Shown: positions 17,769-26,636, counted from the first letter of the stretch. The stretch: 64,000 bases of DNA from Lentimicrobiaceae bacterium (GCA_020636745.1 JACJXH010000002.1:186001-250000), one strand, 5' to 3'. A program made the numbers and translations. The notes: generated by a model from the letters alone, not told the origin.

Positions 17769-19400
17769 TCAGAAAATTCCAAAAACTCCGTTGGGGGTTA
17801 TCCCCAATAGTCTGAACCAGGTTTCACCTGCAATAATATTCAGCACCCAGGCAATGACCATAATGGTAAATCCAAATCTGAAGGTGTCAGTCAGGCTGTA
17901 TTGGTCGGTTTCATAAAGCAGGGCAGCCGGTTTGCTGTTGAACGGCAAAACATAAACATGCTCAATCATAAAAGCAACAGGCAATGCCAGGCTAATAACG
18001 CTGAACCCAAATCTGTTGGCTACGCCAATAGCTATGGGAATAAAAATCATGGCCCTCATTGTTTTGGATTGAAATAAAAGAGCGCTAAAAATCATTACTC
18101 CTGTTAGCATTAGGTATAATGTCCAGAAGGGAGTATGATTGCTGATACCAAGATGGTCGAAAAATGCATTGACGCTGATGGAAGGGAGATCTGTGGCTGA
18201 GAAGCCTGACCCCAGCGTATATGCCCCGGCCGAAAAAAGCATCAGGTGCCAGGGAATGTCTACCTCATTCCATTTAACAATTCCATAGCGGGGCATTAAA
18301 GCGATAATCGCACCAACGAAGGCTACAGCAGTAGGACTGATTCCGTGTAACCTGTCGGTTGACCAGAAAGCGAGAATCAATAGAAAAATGATGATTGATT
18401 TTACTTCAAGCCGGGTGATTTTTCCCAGTTTTTCATATTCCTGTTTCAGGCGGGCCATTCCTCCTTCTATCTGGGGTATGCGCTCGTCAGGCGAAAGTGG
18501 AAAAAAGACTTTCATGGCCAGAATATAACCTATCAGCATCAGACCAATCATTACCGGAAACATGGCCATCAGCCAATCGGTAAAAAATATATTGGTTCCA
18601 ATGGCCCCAGTGATTAAGGCTGCTGCCAGCAGATTGGCGCCTGAGCCGGTTAAAAAACCGCTGGCTCCGATATTGATATAGAACAAATTCTGTAAAACTA
18701 TACTGCGGCCGAAGTTATTGCGGTTATTACCTCCACGAGCACCGTAAATAGCAGCTATAACCATAAAAATGGGAAGAAGAATGGCAGCCTTCGCTGTGGT
18801 AGCTGAAATAAATGCAGATAAAACAATATTGATAACAATAAAGCTAATAAATATTGTTCCGGCATTTTTTCCGAATTTCAAGATAAACCATAACGCAAAA
18901 CGTTTGGCTACACCGGTAGTTACCAGCATACTGGCAAGCACAAAAGACATGATATTCAGCCACATAACCGGATGTCCAAGCTGGGCATAAGCTTCTTTTT
19001 CTGACAACACTCCGGTAAGAACCAGTCCCACAATGATCATGAGGGATGTAAGGTAGTTGGGAATGGCCTCGGTAATCCATAAAATAATGCCTGCAATAAA
19101 AACAGCCAGCATCATTTCGTTGGTTCTGACAAATGCCAGAGCCCCTAACTTTTCGTATGCTTTTTTTGCTTCTGCAGATACAAGTTTTGACGGGTCAATT
19201 TCCTGTAAAAACGGAAGTTTAATCACAAAGGCAAACAGGATAAATGACAAAATAGCCAAAACAGGTCCAATGATGGAAAGCCAGCGCTCAAATCCACTCT
19301 TTTCACGTTTGGGCAGCTTTTCAATACGATAGTTATGCATATCCAGCGGATCGAAAGCTAAGTCTTTCTGTATGTCATTCGGTTGTATTGCCATGTTCAA
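17769..19400 (-). CDS. SLC13-family (DASS/CitT-like) anion:sodium symporter
   Basis: A 543-residue transporter with about twelve membrane helices. The basic N-terminal tail precedes the first helix (WLSIIGPVLAILSFILFAFVI). Family features include ILWITEAIPNYLTSLMIIVG (the transporter's first half), GASGFLTGSGANLL (half-site of the Na+/substrate loop) and LPVAFMIEHVYVLPFNSKPAALL (the matching loop in the second half). Known relatives carry di- and tricarboxylates or sulfate, or phosphate in some cases. The GTPPN motif of dicarboxylate carriers is not intact here (LPFNSKPAAL), so the substrate is open. It sits downstream of the CYTH pair with a 99-base gap containing a hairpin. Confidence 0.85.
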   Translation of the reverse strand: MNMAIQPNDIQKDLAFDPLDMHNYRIEKLPKREKSGFERWLSIIGPVLAILSFILFAFVIKLPFLQEIDPSKLVSAEAKKAYEKLGALAFVRTNEMMLAVFIAGIILWITEAIPNYLTSLMIIVGLVLTGVLSEKEAYAQLGHPVMWLNIMSFVLASMLVTTGVAKRFALWFILKFGKNAGTIFISFIVINIVLSAFISATTAKAAILLPIFMVIAAIYGARGGNNRNNFGRSIVLQNLFYINIGASGFLTGSGANLLAAALITGAIGTNIFFTDWLMAMFPVMIGLMLIGYILAMKVFFPLSPDERIPQIEGGMARLKQEYEKLGKITRLEVKSIIIFLLILAFWSTDRLHGISPTAVAFVGAIIALMPRYGIVKWNEVDIPWHLMLFSAGAYTLGSGFSATDLPSISVNAFFDHLGISNHTPFWTLYLMLTGVMIFSALLFQSKTMRAMIFIPIAIGVANRFGFSVISLALPVAFMIEHVYVLPFNSKPAALLYETDQYSLTDTFRFGFTIMVIAWVLNIIAGETWFRLLGITPNGVFGIF

Positions 19401-19463
19401 GTAATATCAGAATTGTCTTAAATGAGAATATTCCAGCACAAATTTTGTATTTGAAGTAAGAGG

Positions 19464-19487
19464 GCAGCGAGTTTGAAAACCCGCTGC
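19464..19487. terminator. Hairpin between the CYTH gene and the SLC13 gene
   Basis: GCAGCG (19464-19469) and CGCTGC (19482-19487) with a 12-base loop. The T-run (CTTTTTATTTT) lies on the plus-strand side, so it is a weak terminator for the minus-strand CYTH gene. Confidence 0.4.
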
Positions 19488-19499
19488 TCCCTTTTTATT

Positions 19500-19967
19500 T
19501 TACCATTTGGTATATGGATTTTTCATCAACATTGAGTTGTAATATTTTACATCTCCTGTAACTTCGGCACCAAGCCAGACGGGTTTTTCAAAAGTTTCAT
19601 TTTCAGAAGAAAGCTCAACCTCAGCCACAATAAGTCCCTGGTTTTCACCATAAAACTCGTCTACTTCGTATGTGTGAGGGCCTGCTTTTACCTGATATCT
19701 GGTTTTGTCAATTACGCCCGGTTCACATATTTTTAATAGCTCGCGTACTTCTTCTGCTGGTATTTCTTTTTCCCATTCATAACGGCTGGCTCCTGAAGCG
19801 TTTCCAATGCCTTTGATGGTAATGAAGCCTTTGTCACCTTTTGTTCTGACTCTTACAGTCCGTTCCGGAACGGATGATAAATACCCCTGTGTAATGCGGG
19901 TTTCTTTATGAGCCATGCTCTTAAAGTCTCCGGTAACTAAAAATTTACGTTCAATTTCCTGTGCCAT
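19500..19967 (-). CDS. CYTH-domain enzyme (probable inorganic triphosphatase type)
   Basis: A 155-residue protein filling a single CYTH tunnel fold. The signature ExExK is intact at the N-terminus (EIERKF), and the conserved basic and acidic strands follow: TVRVRTKGDKGFITIKG, RYEWEKEIP, IDKTRYQV, YEVDEFYG and LIVAEVELSSE. Small CYTH proteins of this length (NeuTTM type) are metal-dependent inorganic triphosphatases, and others are adenylate cyclases or thiamine triphosphatases. I favour triphosphatase from length and motif completeness. It starts 11 bases after a divergent CYTH-like gene, and the two are surely co-transcribed. Confidence 0.88.
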   Translation of the reverse strand: MAQEIERKFLVTGDFKSMAHKETRITQGYLSSVPERTVRVRTKGDKGFITIKGIGNASGASRYEWEKEIPAEEVRELLKICEPGVIDKTRYQVKAGPHTYEVDEFYGENQGLIVAEVELSSENETFEKPVWLGAEVTGDVKYYNSMLMKNPYTKW

Positions 19968-19978
19968 TTTCTTTGTTT

Positions 19979-20620
19979 TTAGTTTGCCAAAGGCTTGTTA
20001 ATCATTCCGATAACTCTTTTAATTGCCTGAAGGTAGTTGATGTTTTCAACTCCATCGAGACCAACATCTTTTATTGTTTTTTTGATGTCTTCAACTTCCG
20101 TTGATTCTGAATTTATGGTTACCACTTTTGCACCATTAATCAGTACTTCACCATATTCGCAAATGGTGTCGTTTACCATATATCCCAATCGCTGTTTATG
20201 AACTCTTACAGCCTGAAGGTCAGGGTGTTTTTGAATCATATCCATAAATTCGTCGTAGGTATACACGTCCTTATCCAAAGCTGGCATTTCTACCTGAAAA
20301 GCTGGAAAAACCTCTTCTTTTAATACAGAGGCCTGAATAGGAAATTCGCCTTTCATCAGCGGATTCCATTGTTCAAGTCCGTCAACAGTCTGGACGTAGG
20401 TTTTAATATCCATTTTGCCATCGCGGATTTTAGTATTGTTAATATCATTGGTTCGCGAGAGGATGTATATTTCATCAGAATGACGTTCCCAGACTTTTTC
20501 AGGAACAGGCACTGAAAAACGGGCCATGCGTTTGTGTGCATTTGCAAAATCTTGTCCGAATGAACGGAACTCGAAGCGGGGTTTGGAAATCTCCCCAATT
20601 CCAATTTTTTCTTTTGACAT
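19979..20620 (-). CDS. Divergent CYTH-like protein paired with the canonical CYTH enzyme
   Basis: A 213-residue cytoplasmic protein. I read it as a remote CYTH relative. RFEFRSFG sits where ExExK should be but has only one Glu. IYILSRTNDINNTKIRDGKMDIK resembles the strand carrying the R-x-R and K residues. The end (RVHKQRLGYMVNDTICEYGEVLING...VTINSESTEVEDI) resembles the acidic exit strands. The missing Glu suggests altered or lost catalysis. Its gene is first in the pair, preceded by a terminator that isolates it from the phosphate operon. The CYTH assignment is by pattern only and moderately sure. Confidence 0.6.
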   Translation of the reverse strand: MSKEKIGIGEISKPRFEFRSFGQDFANAHKRMARFSVPVPEKVWERHSDEIYILSRTNDINNTKIRDGKMDIKTYVQTVDGLEQWNPLMKGEFPIQASVLKEEVFPAFQVEMPALDKDVYTYDEFMDMIQKHPDLQAVRVHKQRLGYMVNDTICEYGEVLINGAKVVTINSESTEVEDIKKTIKDVGLDGVENINYLQAIKRVIGMINKPLAN

Positions 20621-20641
20621 TGTTTTTTATTTAAAGAGTAA

Positions 20642-20668
20642 CCTTACAGGCCGATACGGCCTGTAAGG
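20642..20668 (-). terminator. Terminator between the phosphate operon and the CYTH pair
   Basis: Perfect 12-bp stem (CCTTACAGGCCG with CGGCCTGTAAGG) and 3-base loop. It is 49 bases beyond the minus-strand stop of the lamin-tail lipoprotein, and T-rich sequence follows. Confidence 0.7.
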
Positions 20669-20717
20669 ATTTTATTGATTATGATAAACAGTTTTGCTTA
20701 GCAGGGGATGCTTTCGT

Positions 20718-22787
20718 TTACTTTCTTCTTTTAGGAAGAGTTGTGGCATTATTATTTGAGGCGCCCCGGGTTATTTCTGTAAAAATGAAAAGATTTGAGG
20801 AGCCGTCTGGCTTTCTGCCATAGGATTGGCCATCTGTCATAGCCGGGAAAGTAATATCATCAATTACGGTTCCTTCAGCATTTTCAAGCCATACTTCTTC
20901 GCCGCCGCTCGAAAGGCCAAAACCGCTGGCATCGGCATCATCTACCACAATTACATAAAAACCGCCAGCAGGTACAATCGTTCCGGCCGGAAATTCTTTT
21001 TTGGGTTTGGTTCCGGCCTGTCCGCCACTGTCATAAATTTTATAACCACTCAGGTCAACTGCAATTGTTGAACCATTATAAATCTCAATCCAATCGAAGT
21101 CAGGATCAACACCTTTTGAGAAGATCTCGTTCATGAGAATTACGACGGCAGGAGGGGGAACTGAGTTGTTATTGGCTGCGCCTTTGGTTACAATGCTGAG
21201 AACCTGCAGGTTATTGGTTCCATCAGGATAGCGGCCATATGACTCTGTTTCGGCCAGAGCGGGAAAAGTGATGTCGTCAATTACAGTACCTGCTGCATTT
21301 TCGAGCCATACCTGTTCGCCACCGCTTGAGAGGCCAAAACCGCTGGCATCGGCATCATCCACCACAATTACAAAAAATTCACCAGGCAAAAGAACTGTTC
21401 CGGCCGGGAACTCCTTTTTAGGTTTGGTTCCGGCCTGTCCGCCGCTATCGTAAATTTTATAACCGCTTAAATCTGCTGAAACATCTGATGCATTATAAAT
21501 TTCAATCCAATCGGGGTCTTCTGTTGTTCCTCTGGAGAATATCTCATTCATAAGGATAACAGCAGCTGACGGGGCTGAATTGTCGTTGGCGGTTCCACGT
21601 GTAACAACATTTAACACCTGCCAGTTGGCGTTTCCATCAGGATAACGGCCGAAAGACTGACTGGCTTCGAGTGCCGGGAAGCTTATGTCATCAATTACAG
21701 TTCCTGCTGTATTTTCGAGCCATACCTGTTCGCCGTTGCTTGACAGGCCAAAACCACTGGCATCGGCATCATCAGTTACAATAACATAGAATCCACCAGC
21801 AGCAATGGTTGTTCCGGCAGGAATCTCTTTTTTTACCTTGGTGCCACTTTGTCCACCTGAGTCGTAAATTTTATAACCACTAATGTCTACTGCGGTAGCA
21901 GAGCCGTTATAAATTTCAATCCAATCGGGGTTTTCGGCAGTTCCCTGTGAATAAATCTCATTCATCAGGATGACAGGAAGTGCCGGAGAATTATCATTGG
22001 CGGTTCCTTGTGTAATAGTATTGAGAACCTGCCATGTGCCACTTCCGTCAGGAACACGGCCATATGACTGACTGGGCTCAAAAGCCGGGAAAATGACATC
22101 ATCAATTAAATTGCCTGAAGCATTTTCAAACCATACCTCTTCACCGGCACTTGACATTCCAAAACCGGTTTCAGTGCCATCATCCACCACAATTACATAG
22201 AAACCTTTGCCAGGAATAATTGTTCCGGCGGGAATTTCTTTTTTGGGTTTTGCTCCTGATTGTCCGCCTGCATCATAAATTTTGTAACCGCTGATATCGG
22301 CAGGAGAATCTGAATTATTGTAGAGTTCGACCCAGTCAGGTGCATCAACAGTTCCACGGCTGTAAATTTCATTCATTACAATACTGGGAGCGCCAACTGT
22401 GTAAGCAGCTGTGGCTTCAGGGGCCCCAGCGGGATTGTAAGACTTTTGTCCTGAAAGGTTTTCAGCTTCTATATAATAGGAAACTGTTTTGCCTGATTCC
22501 TGAGCAGGAATTTGTGCAGAATAAACATTGGCTGCTCCGCCTAAAACAACCATACTTGAGCTGGTAAAGTCGCTCTGTTCCACTTTATAGTAAAGCGTTA
22601 CGGCTTTAACACCTTCCATATCAGTTGCTTTAATGCTAACTGTTACAATGTCGTTGTCACCGGGAGCTTGCGGGTTGATGGTCAGGTCGCTGAGTACAGG
22701 CGGGCCTTTGAATAATTCGTCCTTTACACAGGAATTGAACGTAACTCCCATGAGAATCAGTATAAAAAACAGGATTCTTGTTTTCAT
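20718..22787 (-). CDS. Lipoprotein with an Ig-like domain and four tandem lamin-tail domains
   Basis: A 689-residue lipoprotein with lipobox VTFNSC (Cys20). Residues 28-130 are an Ig-like domain (VLSDLTINPQAPGDNDIVTVSI). Four copies of a lamin-tail domain of about 135 residues follow, each opening with MNEI[YF]S and carrying P-D-W-[IV]-E[IL]YN, G-Y-K-I-Y-D, F-[YF]-V-I-V-x-D-D and GFG[ML]SS[AGN]GE[EQ]VW. Bacterial lamin-tail domains occur in surface proteins, often beside nucleases or phosphatases, but this protein has no enzyme domain. It is last in the DUF47-PiT-porin series with a 28-base gap, and likely acts at the cell surface in capturing a phosphate-containing ligand (inference). Confidence 0.85.
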   Translation of the reverse strand: MKTRILFFILILMGVTFNSCVKDELFKGPPVLSDLTINPQAPGDNDIVTVSIKATDMEGVKAVTLYYKVEQSDFTSSSMVVLGGAANVYSAQIPAQESGKTVSYYIEAENLSGQKSYNPAGAPEATAAYTVGAPSIVMNEIYSRGTVDAPDWVELYNNSDSPADISGYKIYDAGGQSGAKPKKEIPAGTIIPGKGFYVIVVDDGTETGFGMSSAGEEVWFENASGNLIDDVIFPAFEPSQSYGRVPDGSGTWQVLNTITQGTANDNSPALPVILMNEIYSQGTAENPDWIEIYNGSATAVDISGYKIYDSGGQSGTKVKKEIPAGTTIAAGGFYVIVTDDADASGFGLSSNGEQVWLENTAGTVIDDISFPALEASQSFGRYPDGNANWQVLNVVTRGTANDNSAPSAAVILMNEIFSRGTTEDPDWIEIYNASDVSADLSGYKIYDSGGQAGTKPKKEFPAGTVLLPGEFFVIVVDDADASGFGLSSGGEQVWLENAAGTVIDDITFPALAETESYGRYPDGTNNLQVLSIVTKGAANNNSVPPPAVVILMNEIFSKGVDPDFDWIEIYNGSTIAVDLSGYKIYDSGGQAGTKPKKEFPAGTIVPAGGFYVIVVDDADASGFGLSSGGEEVWLENAEGTVIDDITFPAMTDGQSYGRKPDGSSNLFIFTEITRGASNNNATTLPKRRK
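20760..22380 (-). repeat. Four tandem copies of a ~415-bp lamin-tail unit
   Basis: Units begin near 22370, 21970, 21555 and 21140 on the minus strand. The aligned copies are very alike in DNA, especially units 2-4 around the GFGLSS[NG]GEQVW segment. The array could change copy number by recombination. Confidence 0.8.
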
Positions 22788-22815
22788 GATTTTATTTTTT
22801 TATGTATTTTATTTT

Positions 22816-24195
22816 TTAGAAATCCACCTCAAATCTGATATTGATCATGCTGAAATCTTCACCGGCTTTGCCATCTGCAGCCACAACTTTTTTCGGGTCT
22901 TTGGTGAGTTCTCCGTTTTCGTCGTAACCAATAAAGAGCTTGCCTTTACCGTTGGCATATCTGTCGTGATTCAAATATGCGTAATTGAGCATAATCTTCA
23001 CATTGTTGTTCACGTGGTAGTTAATTCCAAATGTATAGCCTTCGCCGGCTCCACCCATAATAATACCGTCATTGCGGCTGTTTAGGTTGAGGTAGTCATA
23101 ACGGAAAGCAAGTTCAATATCTCCCCATGATTTGCCGCGTGTAGGCTGTGTAAATTCAGCTTCGCTGAAATTGTAGTTATATTTTCCGCCAAAAAGAAGT
23201 ACACTTCCAAAGGCATACCAACCATCAAATTGTTCGGTAGGAAGGTCGTTCTTTTTGTAAACATTACTGAGCATATATTCAGCCTGGAACTTGAAATTTT
23301 TATGATAGCCGGCTAGTTCGAAACCTCCGAGTGCGATATGATCAACATCCGGAATAAGGTCGGTATCCATATATTTTTTGCGGTTTATAGAGGTGAGAGA
23401 GCGTGAACTGTAACGTTCTGTTCCACGGATTTCGGCATCTGATTTTGGAGTTCTGTATGAACCTGCAATACCTATATGTAAGCCATTGTTCATGTCTTTA
23501 TAAAACGGCATAGCAACCAGTTTACCTGTGAAAGAAACGCCTTCATCAAAACCGTAATCTTTGTTGTTATCTTCCGAGAAGGTGCGTTCTTCAAGCCCTC
23601 CAATGTCTTGAAAATGAATGCCACCCATTCCAAAAAGCCAATTTTTGCTATAAGTAGCAGCAATTCCAATATGGCGTGACGGGGCAAATGTTGAAACAAC
23701 ATTAGCACGTTCAATAAATGTGAGATAACGCGAAGTAGTAGTCGATTCAACCGAAAAACCTTCTTTGAAATTTCCTGCCTTAATACCCAGATTTTCATTT
23801 GGTGAAAATTCAAGATAAGCATCTTTCAGTTCAAGTTCAGAGTTGGAAATATCCATATCAAACTCACCATACCATTTTTCGGCAAAAGCACTCTTCACAG
23901 CAAACCTGGCCCGGCGAATAGAAGTTCCGTTTCCGATAGGGTTGTAAGTATCACCCATAAACATTGCTCCGTCAACCTGAACGCGGGCGTCATACCAGAG
24001 TTTATACTTCTGGTCTTTGCTTTCAAGGATAAGCATACCGTTGCGTTCTTCAGCCTGAAGAGCTCTGCGGTTAACTTTAACCCCATATTGGTTGTAACGG
24101 GCTGAAGTGTCTGCTTCCTGCGAAAAAGCGTGACCGCCTGTAAACACCAGCGCTGATAGCGCTAATGCAAGATTTAAAAGTCTCAATTTTCTCAT
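22816..24195 (-). CDS. Phosphate-selective porin, OprO/OprP family
   Basis: A 459-residue outer-membrane beta-barrel. The signal peptide (RKLRLLNLALALSALVF, cleavage after AFSQ) is followed by the family start (YNQYGVKVNRRALQAEERNG, DQKYKLWYDARVQVDGAMFMG), GTSIRRARF and the alternating strands of a 16-stranded barrel. The last strand ends MINIRFEVDF with terminal Phe, as outer-membrane insertion requires. OprP-type channels pass phosphate or polyphosphate selectively. Its position 12 bases after the phosphate permease gene strongly supports phosphate uptake. Confidence 0.9.
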   Translation of the reverse strand: MRKLRLLNLALALSALVFTGGHAFSQEADTSARYNQYGVKVNRRALQAEERNGMLILESKDQKYKLWYDARVQVDGAMFMGDTYNPIGNGTSIRRARFAVKSAFAEKWYGEFDMDISNSELELKDAYLEFSPNENLGIKAGNFKEGFSVESTTTSRYLTFIERANVVSTFAPSRHIGIAATYSKNWLFGMGGIHFQDIGGLEERTFSEDNNKDYGFDEGVSFTGKLVAMPFYKDMNNGLHIGIAGSYRTPKSDAEIRGTERYSSRSLTSINRKKYMDTDLIPDVDHIALGGFELAGYHKNFKFQAEYMLSNVYKKNDLPTEQFDGWYAFGSVLLFGGKYNYNFSEAEFTQPTRGKSWGDIELAFRYDYLNLNSRNDGIIMGGAGEGYTFGINYHVNNNVKIMLNYAYLNHDRYANGKGKLFIGYDENGELTKDPKKVVAADGKAGEDFSMINIRFEVDF

Positions 24196-24207
24196 ATTTG
24201 ATTGGGT

Positions 24208-25956
24208 TTAGAGATTTTGTAAATATTCTGTGAGGCTTACGCCCTGTTGAAGATTCAATTTTTTTCGCAACCGGTATCTGGCTATTTCTACACTTTTGGG
24301 CGATATGCTCAGGAGTGTGGAAATTTCTTTGGATGACAGGTTTAACCGCAGGAGGGTAGAGAGCCTTTTTTCCTGCTCGGTCAAGCCCGGGAAGGAAGCG
24401 ATGAGCTTTTGCCTGAAATCTTTATGTATGAGCTCTATTTGCGCATAAAACTCTTCCATTTCAGAGCTGAAACTCATTTTTTGCTTCACTTTCGAAACAA
24501 TGGCTTTTAACTGGAGATTTTTTTCGTCCGCGTTTTGATTATTTCTGATTTGCTCCAATTCTTCAGCTATGGTTTGAAGAAATTCGCGTTGAGCTGATAT
24601 ATTAAGGGCTATATTGATGTATTCTTTTCGTTTTGTTTCAAGTTTTTGCCCCAGGAAATTGTTTTCAAGCTGTATGGCTGAAACCTCCAGGCCGCTTAGT
24701 CTTTCTTGTGTCTGATAATATTGATTTTGTTGCTGAAGCAGTTCATTTTCAGCTTTTAATCTTAATTTCTGTTGCCTGAAGAAGAGGTAAATCAAAACAA
24801 TGATTACCAACAGGGCTATGGCCAGAATTCCGGGAAGGATAAGATTAACTTTTACAGCCTGCTGGGTCAAATCATATGGTGGTTGAATATTATAGCTTGT
24901 CGAATTGCTGTTACCGGAACCTACCTGCAGTTTGAACACATTTTGCACGAAGAACAGAGCGAAATAGGTAAGTATGCCTGCGGCTACAGGCGTTGTAATC
25001 CATCCAAGTGCTATTTCGCCTAAAGCCCTGAATTTGATTTCTCTTGCTCCTTTTATCATGCCAATGCCTATGACAGAACCAACCACTACTTGTGTGCTTG
25101 AAACCGGCACCAGCGGAATGGCTGGCAGTCCGATGCTTACAAACTGATTGGAAAGCCAGGAAGATGAAAAAACAAAAAGGACCAAGGCCTGGGATAATAC
25201 AACCACTATGGCAGCTTCAGGAGTGAGTGACAGAATGCCGTTTCCTACAGTATGCATCACTTTTTCACTGTAAGTGAAAATACCAACGGCAATGGCCAAT
25301 CCTCCAATCAGAAATAATAATTGAACTCCGTTAATTGAAAATAATCCGAAGTTCAGCAATAAATCAGGAGCCGATCCTACAAAAACCCCCATCACATTGG
25401 CAATATTATTGGCACCAAGGCTGTAAGCGCCGAATGCACCTGCTATGATCAAGGCATAGCGGATGTATGAGTCAAGTTTGATGACATGAATTCTCGTCCT
25501 GCGCAGTGTCCAGCGAAGAAGTAAAAACAGAAGGGCTGAAAACAACATTCCCAAAAGTGGTCCAAAAAACCATGTACTCACAATTTTTGTAAGTACATTA
25601 AAATCAGTATGGTAATTTGTAAAAGCACTCCAGCCTATAATTGCCCCGACTACAGCCTGACTGGTAGATACAGGCAGTGCATATTTAGTCATAAATAGAA
25701 CGGTAATAGCGGCGCAAAGAGAAATTGTAAATGCACCGGCTAAGGTGTTAACAGCACCAAGACTTACCAGTGTATCGGAAGTGCCTTCTCCTTGAAAAAC
25801 TGCGCCCAGCACAACAAAAACACTGGCAATGAACGCTGCTTTTTTGAAATTTAGCATTTTAGAGCCTACCGCCGAACCAAAAACATTGGCAGCATCATTG
25901 GCCCCTAGCGACCAGCCAAGAAAAAGTCCACTGGAAAGAAAAAGCAGGAAGAGCAT
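24208..25956 (-). CDS. PiT inorganic phosphate permease fused to a coiled coil and LuxR-type HTH
   Basis: A 582-residue fusion. Residues 1-345 are a complete PiT permease with both signature repeats (GANDAANVFGSAVG at 18-31, GANNIANVMGVFVG near 180), PVSTSQAVVGAIIG and its mirror PVSSTQVVVGSVIG, and about ten helices. After a short loop, one more helix (365-390, LPGILAIALLVIIVLIYLFF) leads into a long coiled coil (391-500). Residues 522-582 form a LuxR/GerE-type HTH (LTEQEKRLSTLLRLNLSSKEISTLLSISPKSVEIARYR, the family's recognition-helix pattern). The coiled coil and HTH resemble the ends of Bacteroidota one-component regulators. Ordinary PiT proteins lack any DNA-binding domain. It probably imports phosphate and signals transport state to the genome from the membrane. 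It lies 11 bases after DUF47 and 12 before the porin. Confidence 0.9.
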   Translation of the reverse strand: MLFLLFLSSGLFLGWSLGANDAANVFGSAVGSKMLNFKKAAFIASVFVVLGAVFQGEGTSDTLVSLGAVNTLAGAFTISLCAAITVLFMTKYALPVSTSQAVVGAIIGWSAFTNYHTDFNVLTKIVSTWFFGPLLGMLFSALLFLLLRWTLRRTRIHVIKLDSYIRYALIIAGAFGAYSLGANNIANVMGVFVGSAPDLLLNFGLFSINGVQLLFLIGGLAIAVGIFTYSEKVMHTVGNGILSLTPEAAIVVVLSQALVLFVFSSSWLSNQFVSIGLPAIPLVPVSSTQVVVGSVIGIGMIKGAREIKFRALGEIALGWITTPVAAGILTYFALFFVQNVFKLQVGSGNSNSTSYNIQPPYDLTQQAVKVNLILPGILAIALLVIIVLIYLFFRQQKLRLKAENELLQQQNQYYQTQERLSGLEVSAIQLENNFLGQKLETKRKEYINIALNISAQREFLQTIAEELEQIRNNQNADEKNLQLKAIVSKVKQKMSFSSEMEEFYAQIELIHKDFRQKLIASFPGLTEQEKRLSTLLRLNLSSKEISTLLSISPKSVEIARYRLRKKLNLQQGVSLTEYLQNL

Positions 25957-25967
25957 CTTTTCAGGGC

Positions 25968-26615
25968 TTAAATGGTTCTTTTTATTGCCATAATTGAAAG
26001 TACATCAGCAGCTTTCTCCGCAGCATCCGATAAAATTTCAATGTGCAGGGTAAAGTATCTGAGATGGAATTTTTCACTCAGTTTTATGTCAGGCATTTCA
26101 TGGAAAACTTTCCTTTTGATGGCATCAGCCAGTTTATCCGCTTCTTTTTCGTACAAATAAACCCGGTGAAGTTTTTCTTTTACCGATTCAGGATCTCTGA
26201 AATATGCCCTTGCAGCGGGAATAACGGAGTCAATGGCCGCTCCTGAAAGCTCTGTTAATTTTATAAAATCCTGGTTAAGAGAGGCTGGGATAAAAGGTAT
26301 TTCAACATCGAACTGAAACAGGTTCGTTTTTGCTAAATCAATAATATTATCTAATTCCTCAAGCAGTTTTAAAATATCTCCCCGAAGTTGAGGCATCAGC
26401 GACTGCGTATACAGGATGTTTTCAATTTTTCGCTTAATAATATCAGCTTCAGTTTCAAGTCCTGATAAGGTCTGAAGATTGCTGACAAAATTCTCCCGAT
26501 TTCCATAAAGGTAATTCTTAACACCTTCTTTGAAAATGATGACGCCCTGATCTATAAGGTCAAGAAAGTTATCTATCAGTTCAATCGATTTATTCGCTTG
26601 TTTGAACAGTTGCAT
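25968..26615 (-). CDS. DUF47/PhoU-like phosphate-transport accessory protein
   Basis: An all-helical protein of 215 residues of the TIGR00153/DUF47 family, the usual partner of PiT permeases. Visible family features are the heptad-like helices with ETEADIIKRKIENILY in the first half and EKEADKLADAIKRKVF in the second (the E-x-x-x-D metal-binding signature repeated twice). DUF47 proteins are PhoU-fold regulators that gate PiT transport. A TTG at 26624 would add three residues, but ATG 26615 (MQLFKQANKS) fits better. It is first in the operon, with the permease 11 bases downstream. Confidence 0.88.
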   Translation of the reverse strand: MQLFKQANKSIELIDNFLDLIDQGVIIFKEGVKNYLYGNRENFVSNLQTLSGLETEADIIKRKIENILYTQSLMPQLRGDILKLLEELDNIIDLAKTNLFQFDVEIPFIPASLNQDFIKLTELSGAAIDSVIPAARAYFRDPESVKEKLHRVYLYEKEADKLADAIKRKVFHEMPDIKLSEKFHLRYFTLHIEILSDAAEKAADVLSIMAIKRTI

Positions 26616-26636
26616 ACCCTTCAATTATTGATTTGT

